A stretch of DNA of 64,000 nucleotides from Jacaranda mimosifolia (taxonomy: Eukaryota > Streptophyta > Magnoliopsida > Lamiales > Bignoniaceae), in contig CM032121.1 of NCBI GenBank assembly GCA_018894105.1, positions 35,134,230 to 35,198,229 of the forward strand, read 5' to 3'. The notes beneath the pieces were generated by a model that was given only the letters and a program-made list of their open reading frames with translations, did no database searches and was not told where the DNA came from. Positions 11,156 to 22,989 of the stretch are shown piece after piece. The position numbers and the translations under genes are program-made. The stretch's first letter is position 1; each line of letters begins with the position of its first letter.

Positions 11156-12395
11156 GAGAGTACAAGTTTTGATAAAATAAAGTACAATTTTGGAACACTT
11201 GAAGTATAGAACTTCAATGAATATAATACAAGTTTAGATAAAATGATGTATAAAATTAGGATAATTTCAAAAAATAGAAATACAATTTTTGATAAAGTGA
11301 AGTACAATTTCAGAACACCTGAAGTATAAAACCTTAGAAATTGCAATACAATTTTTGGATAATCCATTAGTAGAATACTTGAAACTTAAAAAATAGATTC
11401 AAATAACTGAAGTACAAGTTTAGATAAAATGAAGTACAAGTTTGGAACACTTGAAGTATAGAACTTCAATGAATAGAGTACATGTTAGGTAAAATAATGT
11501 ATAAAATAAAGTATAATTTCAAAAAATAGAAATACAATTTTAGATAAAGTGAAGTACAATTTCAGAACACTTGAAGTATAAAACCTTAGTAATTGCGGTA
11601 CAATTTTTGGATAATCCATTAGTAGAACATTTGAAACTTAAATAATATATTCAAATAAGTGAAGTACAAGTTTAGATAAAATAAAATACAATTTCGAAAC
11701 ACTTGAAGTATAGAACTTCAATGAATAGAGTACAAGTTTAGGTAAAATGATGTATGAAATGAAGTATAATTTCAAAAAATAGAAGTACAATTGTAGATAA
11801 AGTGAAGTACAATTTCAAAACACTTGAAGTATAAAGCCTTAGCAATTGCAGTACAATTTTTGGATAATCAATTAGTAAAACAATTTAAACTTAAATAATA
11901 GATTCAAATAACTAAAGTATAAGTTTAGATAAAATGAAGTACAATTTCGAAACACTTGAAGTATAGAAGTTCAATGAATAAAGTACAGGTTTAGGTAAAA
12001 TGAAGTACAAAAGAAAGTATAATTTCAGAAAATAAAAGTACAATTTTAGATAAAGTAAAGTACAATTTTAGAACGCTTAAAGTATAAAGTCCTAGCAACT
12101 GCAGTATATTTTGGTTAATCGATAAATATAACACTTAAAGTATATAACTTCAATAAATCGAGTACAATCTTTGATAAAATGAAGTATAATTTCAGAAAAT
12201 CAAAAGTATAATTTTATATAGAAGACGTATAGTTTATGAACACTTCAAGTATAAACCGCTAGAAGTTGCAGTACAATTTTGGATAATCAATTAGTAGAAC
12301 ACTTGAAGTATAAAACTTACATAACAGAGTACAATTTCAGAACACTTCAAGTACAAAACTTTACAAACTGCAGTACAACTTAGATTTTGTAGAAG
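11156..12395 (-). repeat. Tandem repeat, about 246 bp unit of 22-bp steps (MULE A)
   Basis: About five copies of a unit, with 'attcaaata' recurring near 11396, 11649 and 11902. AGTA cores are mostly 22 bp apart on the plus strand. It occupies the place of the intron between the N-terminal exon and the transposase core in copy B (31663-33220). Reading frames within it, such as 11074-11367 on the minus strand, come from the repeat. Confidence 0.85.
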
Positions 12396-12397
12396 TA

Positions 12398-12672
12398 TTA
12401 CCTTAAACCATCACTGCTCTTCTTTGCACTGCTGCTTAATTTATCCTTTCGGTTTATCAGGATGTCAACAATGTTTATATTCAATGTCAAATGCAGTAAG
12501 ACCATATTCATGACACCGCTATCATCAGTCAAACTCACGTACAATCTTTGATGTGGAGCTATGTATTGCAAACTGAAGTGTTCGGCGTTGATTCCACTCA
12601 ATTCTCTTGTGAGATTAATGTACATGTCCATTAACTTGATTGAACACTCCTACTTCACTACTTGTTGACATT
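12398..12672 (-). pseudogene. Transposase N-terminal exon relic of MULE A
   Basis: Aligns with the first exon of the copy B transposase gene (31331-31662). It shares SEHFSLxYIAPHQRLYVSLT-like sequence and the same splice donor context (TTTAAG|GTAATACTTCT). About 60 bases encoding the LGSCRYKDQLHIMSIKDS part of copy B are missing, which breaks the frame. Its exact domain name is uncertain; it resembles the ubiquitin/PB1-like N-terminus of many plant MULE proteins. Confidence 0.75.
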
Positions 12673-13095
12673 GTCGGAAACATATAAGAAACTTAGAAGC
12701 AACTGAGAAGAAACTAAGAAGAAGAAGAAGAAGAAACTCGAAAATGATGAAAATAAAAAGAGAAGAAGACAATGCAGATGTCGAGTTGGTGGTTGTTGGC
12801 TCTGATGTTATTCTCGTTCCTACCGTGGAGCTTGTTGTGTTTTTTCTGTTCTTTCTGTTTCTGGTAATGAACGTATGATCGGATTTACTGTTTGCTTATC
12901 GGATGGAGAAGAAGTAAGAAAAAATGAATGAAAAATATGATACTTAAGGGCATTTTTGTCAAATCAAATGAGTATAGAGTAATCCCTAAAAATTTAATAA
13001 AACTAGGAAGTTTGTTCTAACAAAAAACAAGTGGGGACTGATCACCAAATTGGAAAGTGCATTTGGTACTTTTCAATAAGTGTCCCTAAATTAAA

Positions 13096-13659
13096 TTGCT
13101 CATTAAAACCATTCACGAACAATTATCATTGTGTAATTCAAATTTATTATCGAAACACCAGAGGTCAGGTTAGCATCGCCATAATCCATTAACCACATAA
13201 ACGTAAATTGTATTTAAGAGCACCTATGATCCTCAACTCCTGGGACAAGACTTCCGCTCACTGTTGATCTGAGGTCTAAGCTCATAAAATCCATTTGCGT
13301 TCACTTATTAAAACAAATTTATCATATTTCCAATGTTCAGGTACATTGTAAGAAGTGGAGTTTCAGGTTTCTACTGCAACTCAATATGCGAGCGCCCTCC
13401 AGGCTGCGCTGCTTTTGATCTTGCCCAAGCTAGAATGGTGTTTAAATTGCAATGGGAAAGGTGAAATTGCCAAGGTCCTATGTTGCTTAACTCTCGTCTA
13501 GGTAGTGATGTATGATGCACAACTACGAACATGCAAAGATATGAACATATGATACGACAAATATAAGAAGAAATGATATTTTTTTAAAAAATTTAAAACA
13601 TGTTACGACTCCTACACAAGCCTTCAGTATGCAAAATCTTTTCATTATATGGGTATAAT
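13096..13659. other. Duplicated host flank followed by unassigned DNA
   Basis: Bases up to about 13200 match unit 2 at 47145-47241. From 13201 to 13659 the sequence is private to unit 1. One frame around 13370-13450 gives a short cysteine-containing peptide with no clear family. I assign no gene. Confidence 0.5.
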
Positions 13660-14269
13660 GTGAATATATGTTTGAGAATTTTAAATGTTAAATATTTTTC
13701 GTTAGAGTAAATATATAATATCTTTGTATTTTATCTATGTAAGTCTCATTAGGTTAGTAATTCAATAAATAGTTTGTAAAATATAATTTTTATCAGTTAA
13801 AATATCTCTTAAGATTCTATATAATTCTGAAAAGTAAAATTTATTTATTTTTATCATATATGTGGTTATTTTATTATTTGTAAAATTGTCAATTAACATA
13901 TATTATTAAATGAATAAAATAATAAGTAAATTTTCAATATTTAGTTTAAAATAAAATATTACTCTCTCATAAATTTCTCTTATAATTAGAATATAAAGAT
14001 TGTGAATAATTAAATGGATACTTACTTTCAATCAATTTTTTATCTCATATTATTAATCCGTGTAAAAATATTTTTATGAATTATTATAAGCAAAAATATT
14101 AAAATAAATATACGCGATATAATTATAAAATAGTAAAATTAAATATAGTGAAAATTTAAAAACTGATATCATTTGCTACTTAAGTGGTCATTTATTAAAC
14201 TTTTGAAAATTTTCTACTATGTTAACTATATATATGTCCCATATAAAAGAATTTATTTCAAATAATTGA
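13660..14269. mobile_element. Helitron-related fragment, left part
   Basis: Collinear with 795-1425 inside the Helitron at 323-3453 (for example 'tttgagaattttaaatg' and 'ttagagtaaatatataatatcttt'). It lacks both Helitron ends. The match resumes at 20095 (to about 20135, matching about 1425-1465) on the far side of the LTR element, which shows that the LTR element inserted into this fragment. Unit 2 has no counterpart. Confidence 0.75.
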
Positions 14270-17200
14270 TGTAACATTGCTAATTAACATTTTAGAAGGT
14301 AAGATTTAAAAATTAAAATATTAATTTGACAAAAATTTTGGGGCTCAAAATACAAATAAAGAAGACTTAATTGCAAGTAAGTTGAAAATTTTGGGAGTCA
14401 ATCTGTAATTAAAATGGGTCAACTGGGTCAAAATGAGGCACTAACAAGTTGAGGACCTAATTGAGGCTGGGGGAAAGTTTTGGGGTCAAATTTGAGATTT
14501 TTGGAAACTATCTTTTAAATAGCAAGGCATTGCCTAGATTTCCTCAAATTTTCTCCATACAACCCTAGCCATCATCTCCGGTGATTACTCTCTAGTAGCC
14601 AACGAAACTTAAAAGTAAACCCACCATCCTCTTCCTCTCGACAAGACGAGCACAATGGTACCCTTTCTCCCCAGAAATTCTTGGTGAACAGGCAATGATG
14701 AATGGATAAACAAAGCAATCTGGTGGCGGGGATGGGTAGCTCATTTTTGGCGACTTCTGGGTACGACCAAGAGGTGGAAACCGACGAGCTCGACGAGTAA
14801 AAGCAATTGGTAGCTTCAATTTGGAGTTTCGGGCAACAATGGAGGAATAATTTGAAAAGGGGCGTAGCGTTGGCTAGCGGCGGGGTTGGCTGTTTTTGGT
14901 ATAATTGAGTGGCAGAGCAGCGACAAAACCAAAACTTAACATAGGGCTTTTGATCAGCACAACAAGGCGTATCTTTTGGCAACAATAGAACTAATTTTCG
15001 TCGGTCACCGCCGGTGGTCTGGCGTCTTCAAGGCAGACTCTTAAGGACGGTGATTTGAGCACATGCGTGCTAGTTTTGGAGTGTGAATTGACCTCAAACT
15101 CAGTTGATTTGGTAAAACACCGATTAATCAGATAATTTGATTCCTGATTTAATCTGATTGGATTGTTAGCCTAAATTCTAATGTAAATATAAGTTAATTT
15201 GACCAAAAATTATGATTATGGGCCGGAATGATTGTATGTAATTTTAATATAAAGTGAAACGTGGACTTAGATCATTAATTAGAAGCTAATTTTCATTAAA
15301 TTAAGTTAATTGATATAATTGAGAAATTATGTTATGAAAATTGATTATTATTAGGAAAACACGTAAAATTCGTAAGGGTGATATAAATTTAGAAATTATG
15401 GGCTTAGAACAATACATTTGAGATTATAGGTAAAATTCTATTCAAATGTTTAAATATCTCCTGATTTAGTTCGGTTAAAAATGTTAAGTTGATTACTAAT
15501 GTAAGTTAAGATAATCGCACCGAATTGTAATTATGGATTGAAATGATCGGGATAAGATTTATGATCTCAAGCCGAAATAGTTGGATATATAAGTTGTGTA
15601 CAGTCCTAGTAGGCACAGATTGGTAATTAGAACATAATTATTGCTAATTAAGTTAATCGGTGTAATCATAACCTAAAATTTTGTGTAATGTTGCAAGGAT
15701 TAACTATTAACAAAATATGGTAATTTCTTACAATTTGACTGAATTATTATACAAGATCTTGGGGCTATTAACTTAAGAAATGATCAGTAATTCGGAACAA
15801 ATAAATTCCTCATTAATACTGTAGTGACAATAGCATGTTTAGTATGTTAATCATGTGCTATTTTCAGAACCAAACCTCTAAATATCGTACTAGTTGGAAG
15901 TAGGATGATTTTGTCAGAATAATTTAGATAATAAGAATATTCAAGCTTAAATTACTGTATCTAAAATGAAGCGAGAACTTGAATTAGGTAGATATTCATC
16001 GTAATAAAAAACACCTAATAGTAAGGTATAAATAGTTTAATTATTGTTTAAAAAGTTATGATACAAGCATTTTGACATTTAGTACGTTCTAATAGGTGAC
16101 GAGGAACTTGACGTTGCAAGGCAGTAAGATGAGCACAGTATTTTCTATGGAAATTGAGGTGAGGGTAAAGCCTATCGTTCTTTTGGGCAGTGAATGACCT
16201 TTGACGTTTGAATTCCCTGTGTCTATTTGTTGAATTTGATTATACTTGTTCTAATGCCTAGAACTCCTATTATGTTAACCATTTTTCAGTCCTATATCCC
16301 CAAGCCTTGTCAGATTTCCTTATATGTGTTGATATTTTAGTCTTGCTGACCAATTTTGTTTCATACTCTTGGTTAATCGTTTTGCATGATATTTATTTTG
16401 GCTTTGTCAGCCAACGTTTTGTGGATTATACTGTTCAATTTAGTATGATGTATATGCTCTTGATCAGCGTTTTGAAATATGTTTTACCTGTTGGCATTAT
16501 GTTTGAGAGTCCTTGAGGATGCTCTTGGAATGTTATCGCTCATAGGGACCCCACGGGGTGGGTTGGGCCCGGGACTAGGTCTGGAAAAATGATAGGGCGG
16601 TATGGACCGACGGTGGCTGGACTCTTGACTAGTACCTACTAAAGATCCTACTTGCAGATAGTTGGAGATAACTATCTGCGGGTGGCGGGATTTGGCATGC
16701 GGCTGGCTATGTCGCATGTTTGCCAAGCTGAATGCTTGGGTAATAGAGTAATAAGGGAAATTTGTTATGTTATATTTGTATTCCGTGTTATTAGTTATGT
16801 TCTATTTTGGGAGCAATAAGGTTGGTTTTGCCAATAGTCCGTCGAATTTTGTATGACATCTGTTATGTTATATCATCACTTCATGTCATAAATTTTTGCA
16901 TGTTCGTTACTTGGATCCCTGCTTATTAGTACCTTGTTTACTGATAGTTTTACTTTCAACAATTTTCCCTTGACTTTTTGTTGCACACCTCCCTTACTAC
17001 GTCCTTAGGACTTACCTTTAATGTGATTTCTTGTTTCCTTCCTAGATAGGATCAGATGGATAACTGAGGGCTCGAAGCTTGCCCAATGACGGGCGTATAA
17101 ATTTTTTAATAGACTAGGTGCTTATGTATGTATATTTTATAGACTTGACTAGGTTGCACCTAAATCTTATACTTAGACTTTTGAGTACTTTGTGTAAATA

Positions 17201-17412
17201 GTTAAGTAAGCTTGACATTATCTTCTTATGTGTATGTGTCTGCATGCCTTGGGTTTAGTTGAATATAGTAAGTTGCGATGAATGCGTTTTGAGTTGTTGT
17301 GTAGCTTTCTAAACTGAATATTTTGGGGGTGCGTATTAAGTTTAAATTATTCTGAATAAGACTGGAGTAGCACCTCGGCTCAAAGTAGGCACCTTTCGGG
17401 CTGGGCGTTACA
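14270..17412 (+). repeat. 5' LTR, about 3.1 kb
   Basis: Bounded by the inverted ends TGTAAC and GTTACA. Its last about 90 bases (17325-17412) match 20000-20089, which identifies the truncated 3' LTR. The reverse-strand frame of 137 codons at 14572-14985 lies inside it and resembles no protein I know. Confidence 0.78.
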
Positions 17413-19754
17413 GCGTGGTACTAAAGCTTAGGTTTCGAGGACCTAGGTTAATATGAGAATGATTTTGTAGTTTGAATCCATGGGTTTACTAGAGATTAAA
17501 CGTGAATTAGGAATTATCTAGGATGTGTATACTTAAGCTAAAGAATTGAGGAGTTATGATTATATGAACTTTTGAGATAATGCTCGACATTAAGGAAGTG
17601 AAAGGTTATGACTGGGGCGACCAACTAGTGTATAAACTCTCATTTCTGGTACGTCAAGCATCGAAACATATAGTTATTGGTGAGGATGATGATGTTTGGA
17701 ATTATGGCGTTATATGAGCAATATCCGTTAAAGTTGAATTTGATAAGTAGATGATTATTTGGAAAAATTGTGTTTAGTGTGTAAAGAGTTACCTTGGGAA
17801 TCAACATGGTGAGAGCAACATTTGTGGAAGTTGTATATGATGAGTAAATTATCATTTTGGGAAGATATGTATTGGCTAGTAAGTGATTACCTTGAGATGA
17901 ACAAATCCCTGCCACGTACTTATGGATGAGAATTAGGTTGTATGGATACACAAGAAAGGGATTATTGTAGGTGATGGTGCATTTGAGAAATGAATGATTG
18001 TTAGGGATGGGTGATATTTAACTTATGGGTACAATTGAAGTCTAAACGGTATGTTTATATTGATAAGGGATAACATGACGGAAAGATGAATTTGATAGAT
18101 AGAATGACATTAGTAAAAATGGTGCTTGATACGCATATAAAGTTGTGGCTCAAATGGTATGACTACATAAAGAACCTAGTGCATTAATAATGAGAAAGTT
18201 GATAGATATGATTTTTAAGATGACAACAGATAAGAAAGAAGGTTTGGTTGCCATAGGATGTGAAGTTTGGAGGAAAAAACTTGGGAACTCAAGGAAAAGG
18301 GGCTTGAATCTAGTTGTGGGATATGTGATAAGACAAAAATCTTAAAGAAGAACATTAGATACGGATATGAAACTTAGAGTTTAAATAGGAATTATGGGAA
18401 AGAAGATGTAGCACCAAGCATAGGATACGGTTCCTTAAGAAATAAGGGTACAACCTTAGTAGGGAGAAAGTCTCCAAAAAAATTCCAAAGTGATTGATAA
18501 TTAGAGTAAAGATAACTGACTAAGGATAAGAACCTAAAGAACAGAAGGATGGTGTGACTTGAACAACGTGGTTACATGGGAAATCATTGAAAGGATTAGA
18601 CAAGTGGAACATAGGGCAACTAACTGAGCAATAAGGTGCAATTTTAGGTTTGAAATAACTTGATGAACAAAGGAATTAAGTATCTGCTTACTTTATGAGG
18701 GATCTTGCATCACTCATAAGGATTAGTAGAATAATCGTAAGAGCTCAACGGAACTCATCAAGTTTGGGAATTAGGATGCCTTTTCCTCATAAGCTATTTA
18801 GCCTAATACAAGTACTAAGGTTGTTTAAGATCGAAACTAAAGAAGTATTACAATAAAATGAAAATTCGGGGAGGAGATGGGTTTAGAACTATTTTTCACT
18901 TGTAAAATAGATATTATGAATTTAGAAGATGCTAAGAGGGCTGACTTAAGCTCTTACAGAAATTGCAAATATGATACATATAGAACTATCTGAACACTTA
19001 GGATTGATTTATAGTGATCTTGTTAGGAATTTTTAAATTAATTGGAATCGACGAATGAAATATGCTACATCTGTGTTTGGCATTATGAACATTTAAAGGT
19101 TAATTCTATCAGAATTAAGGCTATAGGCAATCAAATATAGCCAGAAAATGTATCAAAGGGGCAAAAATTCTTGCGTTCTTCCAATTAGTACCTTTCAGGA
19201 CCTCTCCAAAATAGTAGATCTGAAGGTAAATGGAAAAGAGATAAAGTTTGAAGACCTGTAGGGAGAAATGTAACAGTTGTTCCGATAGACCCGAATGGCA
19301 TAATAACAATCTTAGACTTAACCGTGATCCTCTTGTCGAGGGCTAGGCTAACCATTAGTTTAGCAACCATCTTATAGACACCATATGCGGAAGGACAAAA
19401 GCAAGAAATAAGGGAACATCTAATGTTGATACTAATTGAGATCTTACAAGTCTACTGTTCCAAAAATAAAAATAAAAATTGTGTATATATCTTGAATCTT
19501 ACACAATAAGAACTAACAACGATTGGATACTAATTGATAAAATTTTATTAAATATTATAGATAAGTGTGGTCTGCACAACTGAGAAGCTTTGCAAGTTAT
19601 TGAATGGCGTCACAAAAACTAATCCCAACGTATTCATCTGGTTGGGAAAATCTAGAAGAGAATACTTTAGAACAGAGATGTCCAATAAAGTGTTGAGGAA
19701 GAGACACGAGACCCACATGTGCATTGAACAGTGAGAGGAGAAATTATAGAATAG
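17413..19754 (+). other. Leader/internal region of the Tekay-like element, no intact gene
   Basis: This is 2.3 kb between the primer binding site and gag, with no long frame on either strand. It is unusually long for a leader and may hold degraded coding sequence or a nested insertion, but I cannot identify either. Confidence 0.45.
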
Positions 19755-20003
19755 ATGGTCGCAATGTGGCAGCAATTTATACAATTATGTCAGCAACAAG
19801 GTCATGTGAATAACTCCGAGAGAAACGAAGAACCTTTAGAGTTTGGAACTCTAGCACACCTCCTTAAGTTCCACCCCCTAATGTTTATGGGTGAATCGGA
19901 TCACCAAAAGATAGAAGCTTGGATCAGGGAGATTGAAGATATTTTCCAAATGCTAGGTTACCAGGATGCCCTCAAACTTATATTTGCCGTCCATCTATTA
20001 TGG
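19755..20003 (+). pseudogene. gag N-terminal fragment
   Basis: About 83 codons from an ATG at 19755. They include residues such as LLKFHPLMFMGESDHQ and AWIREIEDIF, the pattern of the retrotransposon gag domain (capsid) of plant Ty3/Gypsy elements. The frame runs straight into the terminal LTR segment at about 20003, so gag is cut off about a third of the way through the domain. It is non-functional. Confidence 0.8.
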
Positions 20004-20304
20004 AGGTGCATATTTGGTTTAAATTATTGTGAATAAGATTGGAATAGCACCTTGGCCCGAAGCAAGCACCTCCTAGGCCGGGTGCTACAATTAAAAATGA
20101 GTTCTTCATTATTATATTGCTAGAAAACTAAAACGATATAAGGAGATTTCCTTAATTAGTTGTTTGGATGGTTGATTTCTCATTTTCTAATCAATCTAAA
20201 GTTTAATGTAAGATGACTTGAATTAATGTTGTATTACATCTCTAAATCATAAATGTATGCATGAAATATTTCACGAAACGAGAACATATTAAATTATACA
20301 AGAA

Positions 20305-20690
20305 AGGTTAATGGTTGATTTTAGGGTTTTTTGGCATGGTTTTTTTCCTGGTGATGTAAGAAAGGTGCTTATGGAGTTTGTTATGTATTTTACAGTAGAT
20401 TTGTGAGCGTTGGATGGTTCGGTAGAATTAGGATCTGTTTTTGAGAATTAGATAAAAACTTGGGTGAGTCTTTTTTTTGAATCCCCAAATTTGAAATCTC
20501 ATGCAGTTGGGTCCCTGATCTGATTACTTTATAGTCCTTTAACTTTTGAAATTTACAAGCGAATCTTAATTAATTTAATCAATATTCAGTGAAGGTCTGA
20601 ATTCATACTTTATAATTTATGATCTAAATTTTAATTTATTTGCCAACTATCATTGTCCTAATTTAGTTTTCAAAAAATCGGGGCATTACA
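20305..20690 (-). mobile_element. LTR remnant (unit 1 copy)
   Basis: Matches 50325-50660 of unit 2. On the minus strand it starts TGTAATGCCCC at 20690, a Tekay-like LTR start. In unit 2 the same remnant extends about 1.8 kb further left (to about 48450), so unit 1 has lost that part. The insertion predates the duplication. Confidence 0.7.
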
Positions 20691-20795
20691 AAATTTAATT
20701 TAATAAATGTTTAAAACGTTTTGCATGATCAACATGAATGATCAAATAAGTTTTTCATTATTTGTTTTTATATTTTATTCTAAATAAACTGCCAA

Positions 20796-21307
20796 AAATA
20801 TGTCTGTCTCATTTTTAGCAAAAATACAACTTGCTTTATGTTTTCGTTATATCATTTTCAAACTTAAAATGCTCCTTTTATCGAAATAGGAGTGATTTGA
20901 TCTTTCTGCTACTTTAAAACCAATTAGAGTATATTAAATAACTAAATAATAATTTTTCTTTCTATCATCACAAGATAATGAGACCTATAATATATCCAAT
21001 AATAATATTTATTTTGGTATAATATCATTAATGGGATATAAAAAAATAATGAGACATACAATAAATTAAATAAATATAATTCATCCCAAAATTATTTGAT
21101 TGGTGACATAGAAAGTAATAGGACCTATAAATTAATTTATTATATTAAAATATTATTTTGAATACAACAAAATATTTTTACACTATTAATTCAAACATAT
21201 TTTCATTTATACACAAAAACTATTTCACGAAACGAGAATCATTTCAAAATAATGAAATAAAGAATGAGAACGAAAATACAACCAAGTCTTAACCCAAAAA
21301 TTACGGC
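20796..21307. mobile_element. AT-rich insertion private to unit 1, MITE-like
   Basis: Unit 2 jumps straight from its equivalent of 20795 to its equivalent of 21308 (50757-50765). The right end, reverse-complemented, reads ACTTGGTTGTATTTTCG and resembles one end of the AT-rich insertion at 45936-46459. I could not find a matching left TIR or a target duplication, so the class is uncertain (hAT-like at best). Confidence 0.45.
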
Positions 21308-22187
21308 ATTTAAAAACACATGAACTGTAATTAATATGCCATCTTTTTGTATTTAATAGACATTAAATAAGGTTAAATAAACACCACAAAAAAAAAAAAA
21401 ACCTAAAATACAATAAGATATTCATATTTTTACAGTAAACTATAGACATAATACAATAGATAATTTTTAGGCTTTTAAATTGGTCCAGATTGTGAGGAGA
21501 ACGATAAACATATTAAACACAAGCTTTTATTGAATTGTTCAAAAATTGAAATATCTCTAGGAATTGAAAATATCTAAATACTTTATGAGATTTTTGTCTA
21601 TTTATTTGAGTTAGGACAATTCGATTCGTCAACCAAATTGTGATTCGGGATGCTTGACTGTTTGTGTATTTTCAAATGATGCATAGAGAATGAATAAACG
21701 ACGACACTTCTAATTAACTTAGAAGTTTCATCATGCATTTTAATTGTATGTAGATTAATGTTTGGATATAGATTTTTAATATATGATAAATTAAAATTAA
21801 TATCGCATTGAGTTTAGATAATAAACATTTTGAGAAATCCTTTTGAAATAGATTGAATAATTAAATAAAATAAATTAATTATTAATTAGTAGATTAAATA
21901 TGCCAGTGGACCGACTTAAATCAATTAACGTAAGCGGTACTTCTAAAGAGTCATTGATCCTAATGACATCTTTAATTGATAAGTTTGTTGCCATCAATTT
22001 CTGAATCCCTCTGGAATTCAAGTCAATGAATCTATGTTTGTTAATACGAAAGGAATGTGGAACTATGTATTCACGGACTTCAATTATTGGCCCAATAATT
22101 CATACTGCTACCTCTTTTCTGTTTTCTCTGATTTGTAGTTTAGCCAATGGCTGGAGTTAATGTTTCAATATTAGCAATGACTTGGTC
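21308..22187. other. Duplicated intergenic DNA, no gene seen
   Basis: Collinear with 50765-51655 of unit 2 at high identity. The longest frames are short and not conserved between the two copies. Nothing recognisable. Confidence 0.55.
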
Positions 22188-22675
22188 AACTATTATAAAG
22201 TTCGAAAATCACTTTTCATTTTCAAAATCAATTCTTATTTGCCTTTCTTTTTTTTTTTTTTGATAAGAATAAATCAGTTCTTATTTGATTTTTTAAACAA
22301 TACACTCTTTACTTCTTGTAAAAGTTTAGAGATTACTCCATACCCTTTTAATTTGGCAAAAATATCCCCAAGTATAAATTTTTTTCCTATTACTTTTTTA
22401 CTTCTTTATCCACACAACTAAACACCCTTTATTTACTTTCCCAAATACTAAACCTACTGTCAGAAATAGAAAAGAATGACGCAGAAGAAAAGTGAGCCCA
22501 ATGATGCCAACGAGGAGCTCAACGGTGCAACAACCACCACCAAGACCACCGCATTTCCTTTTTCTTAGATAATTTTCATCATTTTTATTTTCGTTCTTCT
22601 CAGTTTATTTTCTGTTTATTCTAGGTCATTTTCTTTATCTTGTAGTTTTCCAAAAAGTCAACCAGTAGTGAAGAA

Positions 22676-22985
22676 TGAGTGTCCACTCAAGTCTTAGGGA
22701 GTTGCCGTTACAAGGACCAGCTTCATATAATGACAATTAAGGATAGTACGGCTTTAATGGACCTCTTCTATCATCTCGTGAGAAAATGGAGTGAAATGAA
22801 CTCAGAACATTTTACTTTGCAATACGTAGCTCTACATTAAAGATTATATGTGACATTGCACAGTGACGCAATGTCATGAATATGGTCTTACTACATTTGA
22901 CACTGAAAATGAACATTATTAACATTCTGGTAAACCAAAAGAGACCCAGTAGCAACGAAAGGAGGAGCAGTCATGTGTTCAGGTA
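22676..22985 (+). pseudogene. Transposase N-terminal exon relic, MULE C1
   Basis: Aligns with the first exon of the copy B transposase (SCRYKDQLHIM-like, NSEHFTLQYVAL-like) and ends at the same GTAATACTT donor context. It has a stop where B has the Gln of the HQRLY motif, and frame breaks near the start and in the acidic stretch. Non-functional. Confidence 0.75.
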
Positions 22986-22989
22986 ATAC

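Larger units (their letters stand above)
6750..13086 (-). mobile_element. MULE copy A, internally deleted derivative (6.3 kb)
   Basis: Mutator-like element flanked by the 9 bp duplication TAAATTAAA (6741-6749 and 13087-13095). The unit 2 sequence at about 47135-47150 is the empty site. Its ends match those of copy B: the left end corresponds to B's right end (AGTCAATTAG against AGTTAATTAG), and the right end, reverse-complemented, starts GGGACACTTATT against GGGGAACTTATT in B. The transposase reads on the minus strand. Only the N-terminal exon and the last about 95 codons of the transposase, plus a first-exon relic of the Ulp1-side gene, remain. The catalytic core and the protease are gone, replaced by GTAC-type repeat arrays. 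It could move only if supplied with transposase from elsewhere. Confidence 0.88.
14270..20089 (+). mobile_element. Tekay-like Ty3/Gypsy element with a large internal deletion
   Basis: The 5' LTR is 14270-17412 (TGTAAC...GTTACA, about 3.1 kb), followed by a primer-binding-site-like TGGTACTAAAGC at 17416, close to the tRNA-Met type. A leader and gag fragment follow, then only the last about 85 bases of a 3' LTR (20005-20089, ending GCTACA). Flanks ATTGA (14265-14269) and ATTAA (20090-20094) are the 5 bp target duplication. The uninterrupted target, ATTAA, is visible in the Helitron at about 1424. Protease, reverse transcriptase, RNase H and integrase are all absent. Lineage assignment rests on the TGTAAC-type long LTR and the gag fragment. 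Confidence 0.8.

Noticed and set aside
13370..13450. Short cysteine-containing peptide (SICERPPGC) as a possible gene fragment
   Set aside because: Too short, no splice-site or homology support, and not present in unit 2.
14572..14985. 137-codon minus-strand frame
   Set aside because: Lies within the 3.1-kb LTR and has no known domain; probably chance or LTR-specific.
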